Shown piece after piece: positions 51,891-61,783 of a stretch of DNA of 64,000 bases. This stretch comes from Sulfurovum sp. (GTDB lineage: Bacteria; Campylobacterota; Campylobacteria; Campylobacterales; Sulfurovaceae), in assembly GCA_027068485.1 (NCBI GenBank), contig JAMOSB010000017.1:1-64000 (forward strand), in the 5' to 3' direction. The stretch's first letter is position 1, and each line of letters starts with the position of its first letter. The translations under genes and the position numbers were made by a program. A model generated the notes under the pieces. It had not been told where the DNA came from, did no database searches, and saw only the letters and a list, made by a program, of their open reading frames with translations.

Positions 51891-53357
51891 ATGCAATTTA
51901 TTGAGACACGAGGTAACGATCAAGGAAGAGCCAAAAGCGTATCATTTTCAGAAGCAATACTCAATCCCAGTGCAAGTTTTGGTGGACTCTATGTGCCAGA
52001 GTCACTACCGGATATGGGTGAGGCATTTTTGACCCAGCACCTTCAGAGTAGCTACAAAGCGTTGGCATTGGACTTTTTAACACAGTTTGGTATCGATATT
52101 GAGCGTGAAGTACTAGAAGTAGCGTTGTCTCGCTACGATAACTTTGATGATGCCAACAACCCTGTCCCCGTAGTAGAGATAGAGGAGGAGTGTTTTGTCT
52201 CTGAACTCTATCATGGCCCTACACGGGCGTTTAAAGATATGGCACTTCAGCCCTTTGGGAGTATCCTCAGTCATGTAGCACAGAGTAGAGAAGAGAACTA
52301 CCTGATTATGGCAGCTACGAGTGGAGATACAGGACCTGCGACACTAGAGACCTTCAAAAACCAAGCCAATATCAAAGTGGCATGTCTCTACCCTGATGGG
52401 GGTACAAGTGATGTGCAGAAGCTTCAGATGGTGACAGAGGAGGCTTCCAACCTCAAAGTCATCGGGGTAGATGGTAACTTTGATGATACCCAACATACAC
52501 TCAAATCACTCCTCGCCTCTGATTCGTTTAAGTCAGAGCTTAAAGAACGAGGGATCAAGCTCACCGCAGCTAACTCTGTCAACTTTGGGCGTATTATCTT
52601 CCAGATTATCTACCATATCCACAGCTACCTTGAGCTACTACGCCAAGATCGTATCACAATGGGAGAGAAGATCTACCTTGTAGTTCCTAGTGGAAACTTT
52701 GGGAATGCACTTGGTGCCTACTATGCGAAAAAAGCGGGACTCCCTATCGAGAAGATACTCATCGCCTCTAATGTCAACAATATCCTCACAGAGTGGATTA
52801 TGACAGGAGCCTATGACTTGACCAATAAAGAGCTGATTTTGACAGAGTCTCCTGCGATGGATATCCTCAAAAGCTCCAATATCGAACGCATTATGTATGA
52901 TAAGTTTGGAGTCAACCGTACCAAAGAGCTGATGGAGTCACTAGAGCGTGAAGGGCGATACCAACTCACCACTACTGAACTCGCATCACTCCAAGAGGAC
53001 TTTGTTGCCAACTTCTCTACCGATACAGAGTGTGAAGCGGTGATTGCACAGTATGCGAAAAAGGGTTATATTATGGATCCTCATACGGCAACTTGTATGA
53101 AAGCCTATAAGGAGTTGCGTCAGAAGCCTCTTCCTACGGTCATCTACTCAACTGCGGAGTGGACAAAGTTCTCTTCAACTGTTGCCAAAGCACTAGGGCA
53201 TGAGGTCTCAGGTGATATCGAAGCTCTAGAGTGGGTGAGCAAAGAGAGCAATCTCCCTGTCCCCGCGATGGTCAAAGGACTCTTTGATAAGCCTCTTATC
53301 CACACTGTAGTAGTCGATAAAGCCTCTATCAAAGAGGAGATGCTAAGCTTTTTATAG
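51891..53357 (+). CDS. thrC: Threonine synthase
   Basis: A 488-residue PLP enzyme converting phosphohomoserine into threonine. The PLP lysine is Lys115 in ELYHGPTRAFKDMALQPFG. Further blocks are LIMAATSGDTGPATLE and VPSGNFGNALGAYYAKKAG. Length is normal for the class found in Campylobacterota. Confidence 0.96.
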   Translation: MQFIETRGNDQGRAKSVSFSEAILNPSASFGGLYVPESLPDMGEAFLTQHLQSSYKALALDFLTQFGIDIEREVLEVALSRYDNFDDANNPVPVVEIEEECFVSELYHGPTRAFKDMALQPFGSILSHVAQSREENYLIMAATSGDTGPATLETFKNQANIKVACLYPDGGTSDVQKLQMVTEEASNLKVIGVDGNFDDTQHTLKSLLASDSFKSELKERGIKLTAANSVNFGRIIFQIIYHIHSYLELLRQDRITMGEKIYLVVPSGNFGNALGAYYAKKAGLPIEKILIASNVNNILTEWIMTGAYDLTNKELILTESPAMDILKSSNIERIMYDKFGVNRTKELMESLEREGRYQLTTTELASLQEDFVANFSTDTECEAVIAQYAKKGYIMDPHTATCMKAYKELRQKPLPTVIYSTAEWTKFSSTVAKALGHEVSGDIEALEWVSKESNLPVPAMVKGLFDKPLIHTVVVDKASIKEEMLSFL

Positions 53358-53372
53358 TTTGGTATAAATCTG

Positions 53373-54524
53373 ATGGCTAAAATATACATAACTTCTCTAC
53401 TTCTTCTCTCAGGTGTTGCGATGGCAAAGCCTGTGGAGTGTCGGATTGCGATAGAGGGTACCTCCTCTTGTAACCCCTACAGTATGAAACTCCTTCGTGT
53501 GCAACATATCGACTACAGGCATACAGGAGAACACGCTACTATGGGTAGGGAGCGGAGTAGTAAGGTAGTTGAAGTCCCTGCAAAGGTAGTTCCTGTTGAG
53601 GAGCCTCGTGACTACATAGACTATACTCAAGTAGAGGAGCCTGTACGGTTTAGAGGGAAAGAGGAACTAGAGAGTCAGCATAGTCTATGGAAGAAAAAAG
53701 AGGAGATCTATACCCGTATTGAGGCGATACGCACCGCACGGGAAGCATTTTTTGCTAAGATGCAAGCAGAGCGTGCCAAGCGAGAAGCCCGAGAACAGGA
53801 GGCGATACGCGTTGCCAAAGAGGAGGAGCGTAAACTCCTAGAGGAGAAGCGTAAACACCAAGGCTACTACACTATTAAGAAGGGGGATAGCTTAGGGAAG
53901 ATTGCACAGATATTTGATCTTAAAATCTCCGAGATCAAATCCCTCAATGGGTTGAAGAAAAAAGCCCTACTCAAAGTAGGTCAGAGTCTTCTCCTCCCCT
54001 ATCCTCAAGAGAAGATTGACGCGATTGCGACGGGAGAGTATCGTGTCAAATCAGGGGATACACTAGGACATATTGCACAGAAGTTTGGTCTTACTACCAA
54101 AGCGATTAAAGAGTTCAACCACTTCAAACGCAACACGCTACTGCGTATCAATGAGAAGATACTCCTCCCTTTCCCTCATAAGCTCGCAGAGATGCAACGC
54201 TACAGCAAATATGGCAGGCACGAACTGCGTGTCACCGCAACAGCCTATAGTTCACACGCTAACCAGACCGATAGCACCCCTTTTCTTGCCGCATGGAATA
54301 ACCGTTTGGCTCCAGGGATGAAGGTCATCGCCGTCTCACGCGATCTGCTTAAACGCTACGGGATGCGTAATGGTACCAAGGTGCGGATCTCTGGACTTAG
54401 TGGACTCTATGAAGTGCGTGATAAGATGAACAAACGCTACCGTAAACGCATCGATATCTATATGGGACTCAACCGTAAACGGGCACTGCGTTGGGGACGA
54501 CGCAGTGTCGTCATCCACTGGTAG
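53373..54524 (+). CDS. Secreted protein with two LysM domains and a 3D domain
   Basis: A 383-residue protein: signal peptide (about 4-18), a charged coiled coil (about 100-160), two LysM peptidoglycan-binding modules (about 165-210 with KKGDSLGKIAQ; about 222-267 with KSGDTLGHIAQ), and a 3D domain (about 287-383, VTATAYSSHANQTDSTPFLA, GMKVIAVSRDLLKRYG, YEVRDKMNKRYRKRIDIYM). The 3D domain carries the catalytic Asp residues of MltA-like lytic transglycosylases and Rpf2/YabE-type wall hydrolases, so glycan cleavage is likely. It follows thrC by 15 bases. Confidence 0.88.
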   Translation: MAKIYITSLLLLSGVAMAKPVECRIAIEGTSSCNPYSMKLLRVQHIDYRHTGEHATMGRERSSKVVEVPAKVVPVEEPRDYIDYTQVEEPVRFRGKEELESQHSLWKKKEEIYTRIEAIRTAREAFFAKMQAERAKREAREQEAIRVAKEEERKLLEEKRKHQGYYTIKKGDSLGKIAQIFDLKISEIKSLNGLKKKALLKVGQSLLLPYPQEKIDAIATGEYRVKSGDTLGHIAQKFGLTTKAIKEFNHFKRNTLLRINEKILLPFPHKLAEMQRYSKYGRHELRVTATAYSSHANQTDSTPFLAAWNNRLAPGMKVIAVSRDLLKRYGMRNGTKVRISGLSGLYEVRDKMNKRYRKRIDIYMGLNRKRALRWGRRSVVIHW

Positions 54525-54532
54525 TCGTGCCT

Positions 54533-55564
54533 CTACTCTAGGGTAGGGGGGTGACTAAGGTCGAAGACCTTTGTTGTAGCAGGGGTACCTGTTGGCTTGT
54601 GGGGGATAGGGATCGTTTTGTCTCTTCTCTTCCTGTGTAGTTTCATGAGGTCGATAGGGTCTTTCTCTAGTACCCACTTAAAGTGGCGTACAGACTCCCC
54701 CTCCATTCCAAAAATATAGCGTTGAGACGCTTTACCTATCTGGGCAGTTATCTCCTCTCCCGTGTCCAGATCGATGAGCTTCATCTGTCTTAGCAGTGGG
54801 TGGTGGAGTCGATGGAGTGTACCAAACTTTCCTGAAGGGGTAGGATAGAGCTGATAGAGTCCTCGCCATGAGAGGATGATGGTGGCATCGGTGGTATCAC
54901 TATTGACGGTAAACTCCCAACTATCCTCTTCTTGATAGCGATGAAACTCCTGCTTATAGATGTCACTCAGTCGTATGGTGAGATGATGATTGCGTGGCGG
55001 GAGTGCTTTGAGTGTCGTAGAGTGATAGCGTGTCTGTCCTAGTTGACTACTGGCATCTTTGAGTCCTCTCGCTTTGTCTTGGGCAATAAGATGGATAAAC
55101 CACTCCTTAGGGTGTTGTGTGCTAGAGGGTAGTGCGGCTCTTTGCCCCTTGGTTTTAGGTAGTACGGTGAGTTGAAGGGTTGTGGTATTGGAGATAGCTC
55201 CTTCATTATCAGCAACTTGATAGTGCCAGAGTACCTCTCCTGTAAAGTCTTGAGCGGGTGAGTAGCAGATATATCCCTGCTTTGCAACCCTACTGATCCC
55301 TATAGTAGGTGTATCGGCTAAGAGAATAGTACTTTTATCAATCGTCCCATCACTATCGTAATCATTGGCAAGCACATCGATACAGATATTTGTATTGTAG
55401 GGGGTGGTTACACTATCCTGTTGGGCTTTGGGGGGGTGATTGATTGGGAGTGTAGGGGAGGGGGGTGTGGTACTCTCATTGCTCTCTATCGCTCCATCAT
55501 GCTGACTAAGACAGCCTGTGAGTAGGAGTGCAATGGCGAGTGAGAGGGGAGTATATTTCATCAT
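54533..55564 (-). CDS. Lipoprotein with a tandem-95/cadherin-like Ig domain
   Basis: A 343-residue lipoprotein (ATG 55564, AAGG ribosome site). The lipobox LALALLL-type signal reads IALLLTGCLS with the lipidated Cys at 18. Residues 50-140 form an Ig-like domain of the tandem-95 type (YNTNICIDVLANDYDSDGTI then YQVADNEGAISNTTTL). The remaining 200 residues are of unknown type. It starts one base after the stop of the LamG protein gene, so the two are made together and may form a surface complex. An upstream in-frame extension overlapping that gene is unlikely. Confidence 0.75.
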   Translation of the reverse strand: MMKYTPLSLAIALLLTGCLSQHDGAIESNESTTPPSPTLPINHPPKAQQDSVTTPYNTNICIDVLANDYDSDGTIDKSTILLADTPTIGISRVAKQGYICYSPAQDFTGEVLWHYQVADNEGAISNTTTLQLTVLPKTKGQRAALPSSTQHPKEWFIHLIAQDKARGLKDASSQLGQTRYHSTTLKALPPRNHHLTIRLSDIYKQEFHRYQEEDSWEFTVNSDTTDATIILSWRGLYQLYPTPSGKFGTLHRLHHPLLRQMKLIDLDTGEEITAQIGKASQRYIFGMEGESVRHFKWVLEKDPIDLMKLHRKRRDKTIPIPHKPTGTPATTKVFDLSHPPTLE

Positions 55565-55565
55565 G

Positions 55566-57962
55566 TTACCTTTTTGGAATGAGTAGTTTGATCTCTTTGC
55601 CTTTGGTGGCACCATTGAGTTCGACAATAAACCCTTGAAACGGAAGGAGCTTACACCCCTCAGCAGAGTCATCTGCACAGGTGATATAGCCATTGTTTCC
55701 TGCTTTGTTATCATTGGGGGCGTAGAGCCAGACCTGCTTATTGGCATACTTGGAGTCATTGGCTTCGCTTGGTGTATAGGCATCCCCATCGATAAGGAAG
55801 CGACAATCTGCCCACTCTACGGGCTTCTCTATCCCGATATAGCCACTAAAATTATAACGATAGGGACCTCCAATCGCACCACTATCACCATCACTCTCAT
55901 CGAGTGTTACTGCTTTGAGAGGTATCTCGACACAAGTATCATCTTGCCCGCACGCACTGCTTGTGGAGTTGTAGTCAACAACAGCAAGTTTATCTACTCC
56001 CCAGTCACTAGAGAGTTTGCTCCCTAGCCAATACCCCACCCCAAACTCCAAGGTATCACTAAGACTATCGAGATGCTCATACCAGCTACTGTTGTTGCTC
56101 TCACTGTAGACGCGTCTGTAGAGTCTCCAGTCACTATTGAAGCTACCATTCATATCATCTCCAAAAGTGTTGCTGATATTGTGTTCCTCTTGACGACTAT
56201 CCGCAGGGATACCGACAAGCTCCCAGCTCTTGGCAGTGATATGAGCAGAGGTACAGTTTTGACAGATACGAGCCTCTCCCGTATCGTAGTTTTTACCATC
56301 AGATTCATTATCATAGATCGCTTTGATCTCATTTTTATCAAGGACACGCCCCCAGACCTTGACCTCATCAATCCCCCCTTGCCAGCGATCATCGGTGCTA
56401 CTGCCTGAGATATCATCTCCGATAGAGAGAGCCAATGCACCAGGGGTGTAGTTGGATTGTTTGACAGACTTGCTTATCCAACCTTGTGAGACAATCTTTC
56501 CATCGATATAGAGACGGATATCACTTCCATCATAGGTACCTACCACATGTGTCCATGCCTCATCGTTGAGCCTACCTTTGGCATAGACCTCATAGCTATC
56601 TACAAAAAAGTGTATCTCATTGTCTTGCGTACCCTTCTGGTGGATAATCCCCCATCCATCTTTCCAGCTATCATCACTCACCTTGATGATACCTGCCATC
56701 CACTTATCCTTATCGTTATTTTTCTTAAGCCAGAGAGAGATAGAGAAGGGGGCATACTTGGCGATGCCTTCCTCTATCCCCGTTGTATTTGGGTAGTAGA
56801 CCGCATCACTCTTGTTGGTATCAGCATAGTTGTTGATAAAGGCTCCAGAGCGACAGAGTAGGGCATCGGACTTGACATTGTCTGCTTTGTTGCGTGAGGT
56901 AGCATCCAAACCATTACCTGAGTAGTCAAGAATATCCTCTGTGACTCCATTACTTCCCCCCATCCAGTAGCACTCATCCATACGCAGATCGATATAGGGG
57001 TCAGGTGTCACGACGGCGATGATAAAGCTATCGGTGTTGGAGTCCCCATCTTTATCGGTAGCGTAGAGGCTGAGATACTGCTCCCCTAGGGTATCAGGTG
57101 TGCCTGAGATGATCTGTGTGCTAGCGTCATAGCTGAGTCCATGGGGAAGTGTACCCTCCAAATGGTAGGCGGTGATAGGATCCCCATTGGTTTTTGAGAC
57201 ATAGGTGGAGAGATCCAGAGAGAAGCTGACATTGACCTCTGCTAGTGTATCGGGGATATCATGGACAACAGGAGGCATATCGGGAGGCGGGGTGAAGTTG
57301 ATGGTGAGACGGGGAGCTACGGAGCTATTTTGATCTTGACTATAAAACTGTCTAAAGCAGGTCTCATCCTTACAGCCACTAGAGGGCTTAAAGAGGAGTA
57401 CGATGGTGTGGTTGTTCTCCCACCCGCGTCCTATGACTACCTCACTGATGATAGGGGTAACGGTGACATTGTACTTTTGGTCTTGACTCCACGCCTCTAC
57501 ACTCCACTCGATGGTTGTCTCATTCTCAACTCTATCGGTGATATTATTCTCATCTGTAGAGAATCGTGGAGCACGGTTCAAGGCTTCACTGACAATGGTG
57601 ATATTGGTTTCGGTATTTTGAGTATTGGAGGAGGTGAAGGTGATATAGGCATAGTTGATGGTCGCACCAAAGGGGATATCGACAGGGGCGAAGTGTAGTC
57701 CATCCTCTTGTCGAAACTCATCTGTCATCATCATTCCGATGAAGCTAAAGAATCCACCCCCTCCACATTGAAGCATAAAGTCATTGTTATGTGTATTGGC
57801 ACACCCTAGATTGATGATAGTATCATTGATGGTGACAGTATTATCCTCTAGTGCCTCATAGGCATCACTACTACTTTGAGATAGCTCTACCTCCACACTC
57901 TCAGCATGGAGTCCACTCAGACACCATAGACCCAAAAGCACTACCCATATAACTCTCTTCAT
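55566..57962 (-). CDS. Secreted LamG / Ig-like surface protein
   Basis: A 798-residue secreted protein. A signal peptide (about 3-20) is followed by a beta-rich region (about 20-225), a putative Ig domain (about 230-322, TLPHGLSYDASTQIISGTPD, ATDKDGDSNTDSF), and a LamG/concanavalin-like domain (about 325-555, SISLWLKKNNDKDKWMAGII, GTYDGSDIRLYIDGKIVSQG, GGIDEVKVWGRVLDKNEIKA). The last 230 residues are an unassigned domain with WELVGIP and GVGYWL signatures. LamG domains bind glycans or act in adhesion. No LPxTG, autotransporter or type 9 sorting signal is evident, so anchorage is unknown. Confidence 0.8.
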   Translation of the reverse strand: MKRVIWVVLLGLWCLSGLHAESVEVELSQSSSDAYEALEDNTVTINDTIINLGCANTHNNDFMLQCGGGGFFSFIGMMMTDEFRQEDGLHFAPVDIPFGATINYAYITFTSSNTQNTETNITIVSEALNRAPRFSTDENNITDRVENETTIEWSVEAWSQDQKYNVTVTPIISEVVIGRGWENNHTIVLLFKPSSGCKDETCFRQFYSQDQNSSVAPRLTINFTPPPDMPPVVHDIPDTLAEVNVSFSLDLSTYVSKTNGDPITAYHLEGTLPHGLSYDASTQIISGTPDTLGEQYLSLYATDKDGDSNTDSFIIAVVTPDPYIDLRMDECYWMGGSNGVTEDILDYSGNGLDATSRNKADNVKSDALLCRSGAFINNYADTNKSDAVYYPNTTGIEEGIAKYAPFSISLWLKKNNDKDKWMAGIIKVSDDSWKDGWGIIHQKGTQDNEIHFFVDSYEVYAKGRLNDEAWTHVVGTYDGSDIRLYIDGKIVSQGWISKSVKQSNYTPGALALSIGDDISGSSTDDRWQGGIDEVKVWGRVLDKNEIKAIYDNESDGKNYDTGEARICQNCTSAHITAKSWELVGIPADSRQEEHNISNTFGDDMNGSFNSDWRLYRRVYSESNNSSWYEHLDSLSDTLEFGVGYWLGSKLSSDWGVDKLAVVDYNSTSSACGQDDTCVEIPLKAVTLDESDGDSGAIGGPYRYNFSGYIGIEKPVEWADCRFLIDGDAYTPSEANDSKYANKQVWLYAPNDNKAGNNGYITCADDSAEGCKLLPFQGFIVELNGATKGKEIKLLIPKR

Positions 57963-58014
57963 GATATACCTCTCTTTAGATTAGTATATCGAGAGTTAGT
58001 TTAGGGATTCATAA

Positions 58015-58036
58015 AGCACCCCTAGTGTAAGGGGCT
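58015..58036 (-). terminator. Hairpin after the amt-glnK-NifX-like operon
   Basis: AGCCCCT and AGGGGTGCT on the minus strand (58036-58030 and 58023-58015) pair almost fully around a 6-base loop, followed by TTAT. The short T-tract makes termination probable but modest. Confidence 0.5.
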
Positions 58037-58040
58037 AGCT

Positions 58041-58388
58041 TTAGTGGTAGAGGTGGAAGTTTTCAGGAGTGATCTGTGGGTAGCTTCCCGTTTGATACTC
58101 TTTGAGTGCGTCTCGCATCGTTTTTCGCTCATCTCCACAGTAGAAGAGGGTGATACCCCGTTGCATTGCAGCTTTGACCGCTCCCGGTCCAGCATGGGGT
58201 GTCAAGACTACCTCTACACCCAAAGCATGGAGCACCTCAAAGATCCTAGGACCTGTTGGATCCTCATTGATAATGACCTCAAGGGTATCACTGCTATCAT
58301 CATAGATTCCAAAATATTTGGCTTTTCCAAGTACCTTCGTGATGGCACTCTCCTCTTTGTTCATCTTCAAGGGTGAAGCGTATTTCAT
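58041..58388 (-). CDS. NifX/NafY-like dinitrogenase cofactor-binding domain protein
   Basis: A 115-residue protein of the NifB/NifX/NafY superfamily, whose members bind FeMo-cofactor or its precursors. Visible features are KYFGIYDDSSDTLEVIINE, the conserved glycine block LTPHAGPGAVKAAMQRGI, and LFYCGDERKTMRDAL. It is the last gene of an amt-glnK operon, although no nif genes are in the window. Homologues in non-fixing bacteria have unclear roles, so a cofactor function is not implied. Confidence 0.75.
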   Translation of the reverse strand: MKYASPLKMNKEESAITKVLGKAKYFGIYDDSSDTLEVIINEDPTGPRIFEVLHALGVEVVLTPHAGPGAVKAAMQRGITLFYCGDERKTMRDALKEYQTGSYPQITPENFHLYH

Positions 58389-58421
58389 TGTAACTCCTTT
58401 TATTTTATTGAAACTCTAATG

Positions 58422-58775
<354 letters not shown>

Positions 58776-58786
58776 TTAGTGTTTGG

Positions 58787-59953
58787 TTAGATACTGCGTT
58801 TAAATTCGGGATAGGCTTCCATCCCACACTCAATAGCATCGATCCCCTGCTGTTGCTCCTCTTTGGTCGCGGTGAGGGTGAAGAATTTATTGAGGATATA
58901 GATACTGACCCATGAGAGAGGGAATACGATGAGTCCGACTACCACAATCCCCTTGAACTGAGAGAGTAGACTCACATTCTTGACAAAGATACCCAAAGCC
59001 AATGTCCCCCAAATACCATTGACAAGGTGTACAGAGAGGGCTCCGACGGGATCATCCATCTTGAGCTTATCGAAGAGTGGTACGGCAACAACAACCAACG
59101 CACCACCAATGACACCGATGAGGATCGGGGTGTAGATATCATACTGATCGGCTCCTGCGGTCACTGCGACAAGTCCACCCAACGCCCCATTGAGCATCAT
59201 GGTGATATCAAACTTCTTATAGCGGAAGTAGGTGAGTAGCCACCCTGAAATCGCTCCTGCGAGTCCTGCGGTATTGGTGTTCATGATGGTGAGTGCTACG
59301 GCATCGGCATTCTCTTTGGAGGAGATCGCACCGACACTACCACCATTAAATCCAAACCATCCAATCCAGAGGAGGAATGCCCCAAGGGTAACGAGTGGGA
59401 TATTGGACGCAGGGATGACATGGATACGCCCATTTTTGAAACGCCCCTCTCTTGACCCCATGATCAAGATCGCAGCAAGGAGTTCCCAGCCTCCTGTAGA
59501 GTGGATGACAGTTGATCCTGCTAAGTCGGAGAGAGAGGAGATATCAAACGCTGTGCCTGCTAAGAAGTTGGCTCCCCATGTGATATTGACAATGGTCGGG
59601 TAGATAAAGGCTCCTACTAAGAGGGTAAAGAGTGCTAAGGGGAGGATACGCGATCGTTCACTCACCCCACCACTCATAATATTGACGACTTTCCCTACAA
59701 ATGCCATCTGAAACATAAAAAATGCATACTGACTCATACCATCTTGGTGATCCCATGATCCAAAGGCGTACTCATAGCCGATGAGTAGAAATGCTAGTGA
59801 GGCGAGGGCGTAGATCATGACATTGACTGTCAAGACCGCAGTAACATTTTTGGTACGGACAAGCCCCGCTTCTAGCATCGCAAACCCTGGCACCATAAAG
59901 ATAATCAGGGTCATGGTAAAGATGGTAAAAAATGTATCAATTATATAATTCAT
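58787..59953 (-). CDS. amt: Ammonium transporter Amt
   Basis: A 388-residue protein with about 11 membrane helices. Signatures are GFAMLEAGLVRTKN at the N-terminus, STGGWELLAAILIMGSREGR, the twin-His region FVAGDQYDI-type TAGADQYDIYTP, and VHLVNGIWGTLALGIF. It exchanges NH4+ for use as nitrogen and is regulated by the glnK product of the next gene. Length is normal. Confidence 0.96.
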   Translation of the reverse strand: MNYIIDTFFTIFTMTLIIFMVPGFAMLEAGLVRTKNVTAVLTVNVMIYALASLAFLLIGYEYAFGSWDHQDGMSQYAFFMFQMAFVGKVVNIMSGGVSERSRILPLALFTLLVGAFIYPTIVNITWGANFLAGTAFDISSLSDLAGSTVIHSTGGWELLAAILIMGSREGRFKNGRIHVIPASNIPLVTLGAFLLWIGWFGFNGGSVGAISSKENADAVALTIMNTNTAGLAGAISGWLLTYFRYKKFDITMMLNGALGGLVAVTAGADQYDIYTPILIGVIGGALVVVAVPLFDKLKMDDPVGALSVHLVNGIWGTLALGIFVKNVSLLSQFKGIVVVGLIVFPLSWVSIYILNKFFTLTATKEEQQQGIDAIECGMEAYPEFKRSI

Positions 59954-60081
59954 TTCTATTATAAACTCCTAAACTTTGACTAGAGCGATTGTAGCTAAAA
60001 TATGGTAAAATTATTCAAAGTTAATCCAAAGGGGTATTCATCAAAACGCTATTTAAAGAATTTTGCCGATGCTACCCTTAT

Positions 60082-60930
60082 TTGAGTCTGGAGCAGGCGG
60101 TTCATGCCTTTGCTGTACTAGGAGGGATAGAGTCCCAAAAGGTAGTAGGCTACTTTGATGATAGGTTTGAGATGGTTGAGTCTACTATCGTAGCGGAGTA
60201 TGAGGCGTTTGAGTTACTCATCTCTCCCTCCTATCTCCTTGAGAGTCCCTACTTAGAGATACTTATCGCGGTTGCCCGTGGGGATGGTAAGCTCTATAGT
60301 GTTCTACGAAAGGCTAAATTGAGTGAGGTGGTAGGCTTGGAGAGTGTTGGGTTCTTGTGTGAGAAGGGGGTACTCTCCTTAGAGTCCTCACGCCAAGCCC
60401 CTCTCAAGCAACACCCCAAACAGAAGCTTAAAAAATCCCTTCGAAGCTACCGTATACAAGATAAGCTCCGTTTTAGGTACCCTTTTATACGATTTTGGTT
60501 TGGGTTTGTTGCCCCCTATGCCTCTGAGCTACGCCGAGGGGAGGGGAGAGGATTTTTACGCTATTTTGCACAGCACCAAGAACGCCTTGCCTCTCGTGTC
60601 TATGAGGAGCTCTCCAATGCCCTCTTGGTAGCACACTATCAGCAGACTACCCCGCTTGTGACATCGGGGAGCTACTGGGATCACCACAGTGAGTTTGATA
60701 TCCTTGCTCGTACCACGGAGGGGCAGGTGATTTTGGGAGAGTGTAAATACAAAGATCGTAAAGTGTGTAAAAACGAACTTACCAAGCTTAAACTCAAAGC
60801 TCAGCAGTCTGGGATACGGGTCGATACCTACGCACTCTTCTCCAAAGAGGGCTTCTCTAAGGAGCTACTATCACACCCTCGTGAGGGCTTACTGCTCTTT
60901 GATCTTGAGGGATTACGACAACTACTCTAG
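60082..60930 (+). CDS. DUF234 / PD-(D/E)XK nuclease-like protein
   Basis: A 282-residue protein from TTG 60082. The end (SEFDILARTTEGQVILGECKYKDRKV) carries D-x-n-E-x-K of the PD-(D/E)XK nuclease fold seen in DUF234 domains, which usually form the C-terminal part of archaeal-type ATPases; no P-loop is present here. The middle contains YRIQDKLRFRYPFIRFWFGF, common in this family. The frame is open from 60025 and encodes FKEFCRCYPYLSLEQAVHAF, a good family-like N-terminus lying mostly upstream of TTG. An AAAGGGG site at 60028-60034 precedes an ATC at 60040, so a non-standard start is possible. Confidence 0.75.
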   Translation: MSLEQAVHAFAVLGGIESQKVVGYFDDRFEMVESTIVAEYEAFELLISPSYLLESPYLEILIAVARGDGKLYSVLRKAKLSEVVGLESVGFLCEKGVLSLESSRQAPLKQHPKQKLKKSLRSYRIQDKLRFRYPFIRFWFGFVAPYASELRRGEGRGFLRYFAQHQERLASRVYEELSNALLVAHYQQTTPLVTSGSYWDHHSEFDILARTTEGQVILGECKYKDRKVCKNELTKLKLKAQQSGIRVDTYALFSKEGFSKELLSHPREGLLLFDLEGLRQLL

Positions 60931-60942
60931 GAGAACCAGAAG

Positions 60943-61404
60943 ATGAAAATAAATCTGATTATTATCGATAAGAAGTCCAAAGACAAACGCTACACACCGC
61001 TGGTAGAACACTATCAAAAGATCGCTAAACCCTTTGCCAAAGTGGAGGTGATTGAGCTGTTTGATAAAGAGATCGCCAAAGCACAAGATATCTCACCCGC
61101 CTTAGCACAGCGTGCCTATACCAAAGCCTTGGAGAAGTATATGCATACGGGGATCAACATCGCACTCGACCCCGCATCCAAAGAGGTCGATAGCCATGGC
61201 TTTGCCAAACTTCTTAAGGATAGTACTACCATCAATCTCTACATCGGCGGTGCATACGGCTTTGAGAGGGATTTTTTGGCTAAATGTAATTATGCAATAT
61301 CATTTGGTAAAATAACGCTTTCACATAAACTGGTGAAGTTGGTATTGTTGGAGCAGATCTTTCGGGGACTCACCATCAACCACAATCACCCATACCACAA
61401 ATAG
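60943..61404 (+). CDS. rlmH: 23S rRNA (pseudouridine-1915-N3) methyltransferase RlmH
   Basis: A 153-residue SPOUT-class methyltransferase. The knot region includes INIALDPASKEVDSHGFAKLL and LYIGGAYGFERDFL; the end SHKLVKLVLLEQIFRGLTIN with NHNHPYHK is characteristic. Length and ending are normal. It lies 12 bases after the DUF234 gene. Confidence 0.95.
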   Translation: MKINLIIIDKKSKDKRYTPLVEHYQKIAKPFAKVEVIELFDKEIAKAQDISPALAQRAYTKALEKYMHTGINIALDPASKEVDSHGFAKLLKDSTTINLYIGGAYGFERDFLAKCNYAISFGKITLSHKLVKLVLLEQIFRGLTINHNHPYHK

Positions 61405-61417
61405 GAAGAGGAATAGA

Positions 61418-61774
61418 ATGCTAACAAAAACAGAGTTGGAGGAGTTTCAAAACAAACTTCTCGCTAGACGCGTACAGATCGAGAAGAACCTTGCAGAGAC
61501 ATCACTAGAGCTAGAGGGGATGAGAGGTTTAGAACTCAATGATGAAGGGGATCACGCCTATGCTTCGGCAGAAACGATGCTTGATAGTGCGATTTTGGTG
61601 CAACAGCGTAAAGAATTAAACGAAATTGAACTTGCTTTGGGTAAAATAAAAAATGGTGCGTATGGGGTCTGTGAGATGTGTGAAGAACCCATAGGAAAAG
61701 CACGCCTCGATGTCAAGAATTTTGCACGATTTTGCATTGTCTGTCGGGAGATTAACGAAAAAGAAGCGAAATAA
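61418..61774 (+). CDS. dksA: DksA/TraR-family zinc-finger transcription factor
   Basis: A 118-residue protein that enters the RNA polymerase secondary channel with ppGpp. The coiled coil (about 5-80) has acidic residues in LNDEGDHAYASA at its tip, and the C4 finger is CEMCEEPIGKARL and CIVCRE. Shorter than E. coli DksA (151) but typical of Campylobacterota. Confidence 0.92.
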   Translation: MLTKTELEEFQNKLLARRVQIEKNLAETSLELEGMRGLELNDEGDHAYASAETMLDSAILVQQRKELNEIELALGKIKNGAYGVCEMCEEPIGKARLDVKNFARFCIVCREINEKEAK

Positions 61775-61783
61775 GGAGTAGAG

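Noticed and set aside
59958-59963. TATAAT on the minus strand as the amt promoter
   Set aside because: It lies only five bases before the amt start and overlaps the space between ribosome site and ATG, so it is unlikely to serve.
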